From Ruegeria sp. SCSIO 43209 (GTDB lineage Bacteria; Pseudomonadota; Alphaproteobacteria; Rhodobacterales; Rhodobacteraceae), in NCBI RefSeq assembly GCF_019904295.1, contig NZ_CP065359.1, positions 1,017,001 through 1,081,000 on the forward strand: a stretch of 64,000 nucleotides of DNA, written 5' to 3'. A program made the translations under genes and the position numbers. Within the stretch, counting starts at the first letter, position 1. Every line of letters begins with the position of its first letter. Positions 63,261 to 64,000 of this stretch are shown here, in pieces. The notes below the pieces were generated by a model that was not told the origin of the DNA, searched no databases, and saw only the letters and a list, made by a program, of their open reading frames with translations.

Positions 63261-64000
63261 TTATCCACCCGTGCTTGTGGCGGCTGACTGCGCGATGTCT
63301 TGTGTGACCGAGCGCACCACCAAATCCGAGCCGAAGCCGTAACGTGCCCATCCGATACTGTCCAGCCGAACGCGACGTGCCTGATCTAGTTGACCGGACT
63401 GCCGCAGTGCCTCGGATTTGAGCAGCAGCAGGGTGGCCAGAAGGGCGGCGTCCTCGGCCTTGGTCATGACATTGATTGCTTTGTTCAATTCGGGCAGGGC
63501 CTCGGTGCCCTGACCCTGTGCCAAAGCAAAGGCTGCGGTTTGTGCCGTGATATGAGCGCGCTGAATTTCTGTTCCCGGGGTGGCGTTCAGGTATTTCAGG
63601 GCAATTTCATATTGCTGCTGCGCCGCCTCGGGGTCGTCGAATTGCCCCATGCGCCCCAGCAGATAATGCGGATAGGCGCGGCGGTGGTCGGTCCAGCCTT
63701 GCTGTTGACCAATTCGCGCTGCCTCGTTCGCAGCGTTAACGCGCTTGGCCGTACCAGCGCCAGCCCCCAAAGCGCGTTGAACTGCATTAATCCACGCCCG
63801 AGGTGTCTCAGTAACCTGTTGTGGCGCAACCCGATCCCCTCTGGGGTTCAGCCGGCTGAGTACGCCGGGCAGAACCGCTGCCACCTGTTCGCGTGTCATG
63901 CCATTTTGCAACTCAGGCGCATAGGCTGCGCGCAGGATCAACATGTCGAATCCGGTCAGAACCGTGTGGAAATTGTCGTCGTTGAATACTGAATCGGTTA
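63261..64000 (-). CDS. TPR-like protein, partial (runs off the window end)
   Basis: The minus frame is open from 63261 to the window edge; the first internal ATG is at 63944 but codons upstream (reading FHTVLTGFD) are also open, so the true start lies outside. The visible 247 residues are alpha-helical with TPR-like repeats such as AAQQQYEIALKYLNATPGTE and GQGTEALPELNKAINVMTK. It ends six bases from the small membrane gene's start. Function is not recognised. Confidence 0.75.
   Translation of the reverse strand, partial: TDSVFNDDNFHTVLTGFDMLILRAAYAPELQNGMTREQVAAVLPGVLSRLNPRGDRVAPQQVTETPRAWINAVQRALGAGAGTAKRVNAANEAARIGQQQGWTDHRRAYPHYLLGRMGQFDDPEAAQQQYEIALKYLNATPGTEIQRAHITAQTAAFALAQGQGTEALPELNKAINVMTKAEDAALLATLLLLKSEALRQSGQLDQARRVRLDSIGWARYGFGSDLVVRSVTQDIAQSAATSTGG

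Noticed and set aside
1..64000. tRNA, rRNA or CRISPR loci
   Set aside because: I looked in the intergenic gaps for cloverleaf-type arms and short regular repeats and found none I could support; a tRNAscan or Infernal run would settle it.

Overview
The window looks like a chromosomal segment of an alphaproteobacterium of the order Rhodobacterales, Roseobacter group. This rests on protein family content (C4-type 5-aminolevulinate synthase behind an FNR box, malate thiokinase and malyl-CoA lyase, TRAP transporters with Tat-type binding proteins, BCCT transporter, Bpt transferase), on the high GC, and on short intergenic modules I associate with this order. No rRNA, tRNA, CRISPR array or prophage was seen.

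Layout. 1-8.4 kb: lpdA, an M20 dipeptidase, hemA with an FNR box, a RodZ-like protein, ispG and an exported agmatine deiminase-like protein. 8.4-20.5 kb: DsbA coupled to an M48-TPR protease, an aminotransferase, the cell-wall genes amiC and ponA, prfB, an M50-type protein, an amidase, a DUF2189 protein and an XRE regulator. 20.8-24.7 kb: an ilv operon with a classical attenuator leader peptide and a GT87 gene placed between the large and small subunit genes. 24.9-36.5 kb: a 2OG-Fe(II) oxygenase, two VOC proteins, a NarL-type two-component system divergent from a TakP-type TRAP transporter, a dicarboxylate symporter, bpt and small membrane proteins.

37-47 kb is the most accessory-looking part. 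A LuxR-type regulator whose receiver domain has lost its phosphorylation residues faces a five-gene operon for the glyoxylate-regenerating half of the serine cycle (class V aminotransferase, mtkA, mtkB, hydroxypyruvate reductase, malyl-CoA lyase). The shared intergenic region holds a 17-bp perfect inverted repeat. The segment is bordered by decayed IS6-type transposase fragments and a broken Gfo/Idh/MocA oxidoreductase.

46.8-52.2 kb carries a BCCT transporter, a GbcB/YeaX-like flavin/[2Fe-2S] reductase and a LysR regulator, divergent from an amidohydrolase plus a small Rieske protein. No catalytic oxygenase subunit is visible. Together with the serine-cycle operon this suggests catabolism of a methylated or betaine-like compound, which is inference. 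52.2-64 kb: an orphan acidic protein, glnE, an RlmI-like methyltransferase, a PIN protein, an M48 protease, a secreted protein with a ~375-bp near-identical internal duplication, a CoxE-like vWA protein, a 55-residue membrane protein and a partial TPR-like gene running off the window.
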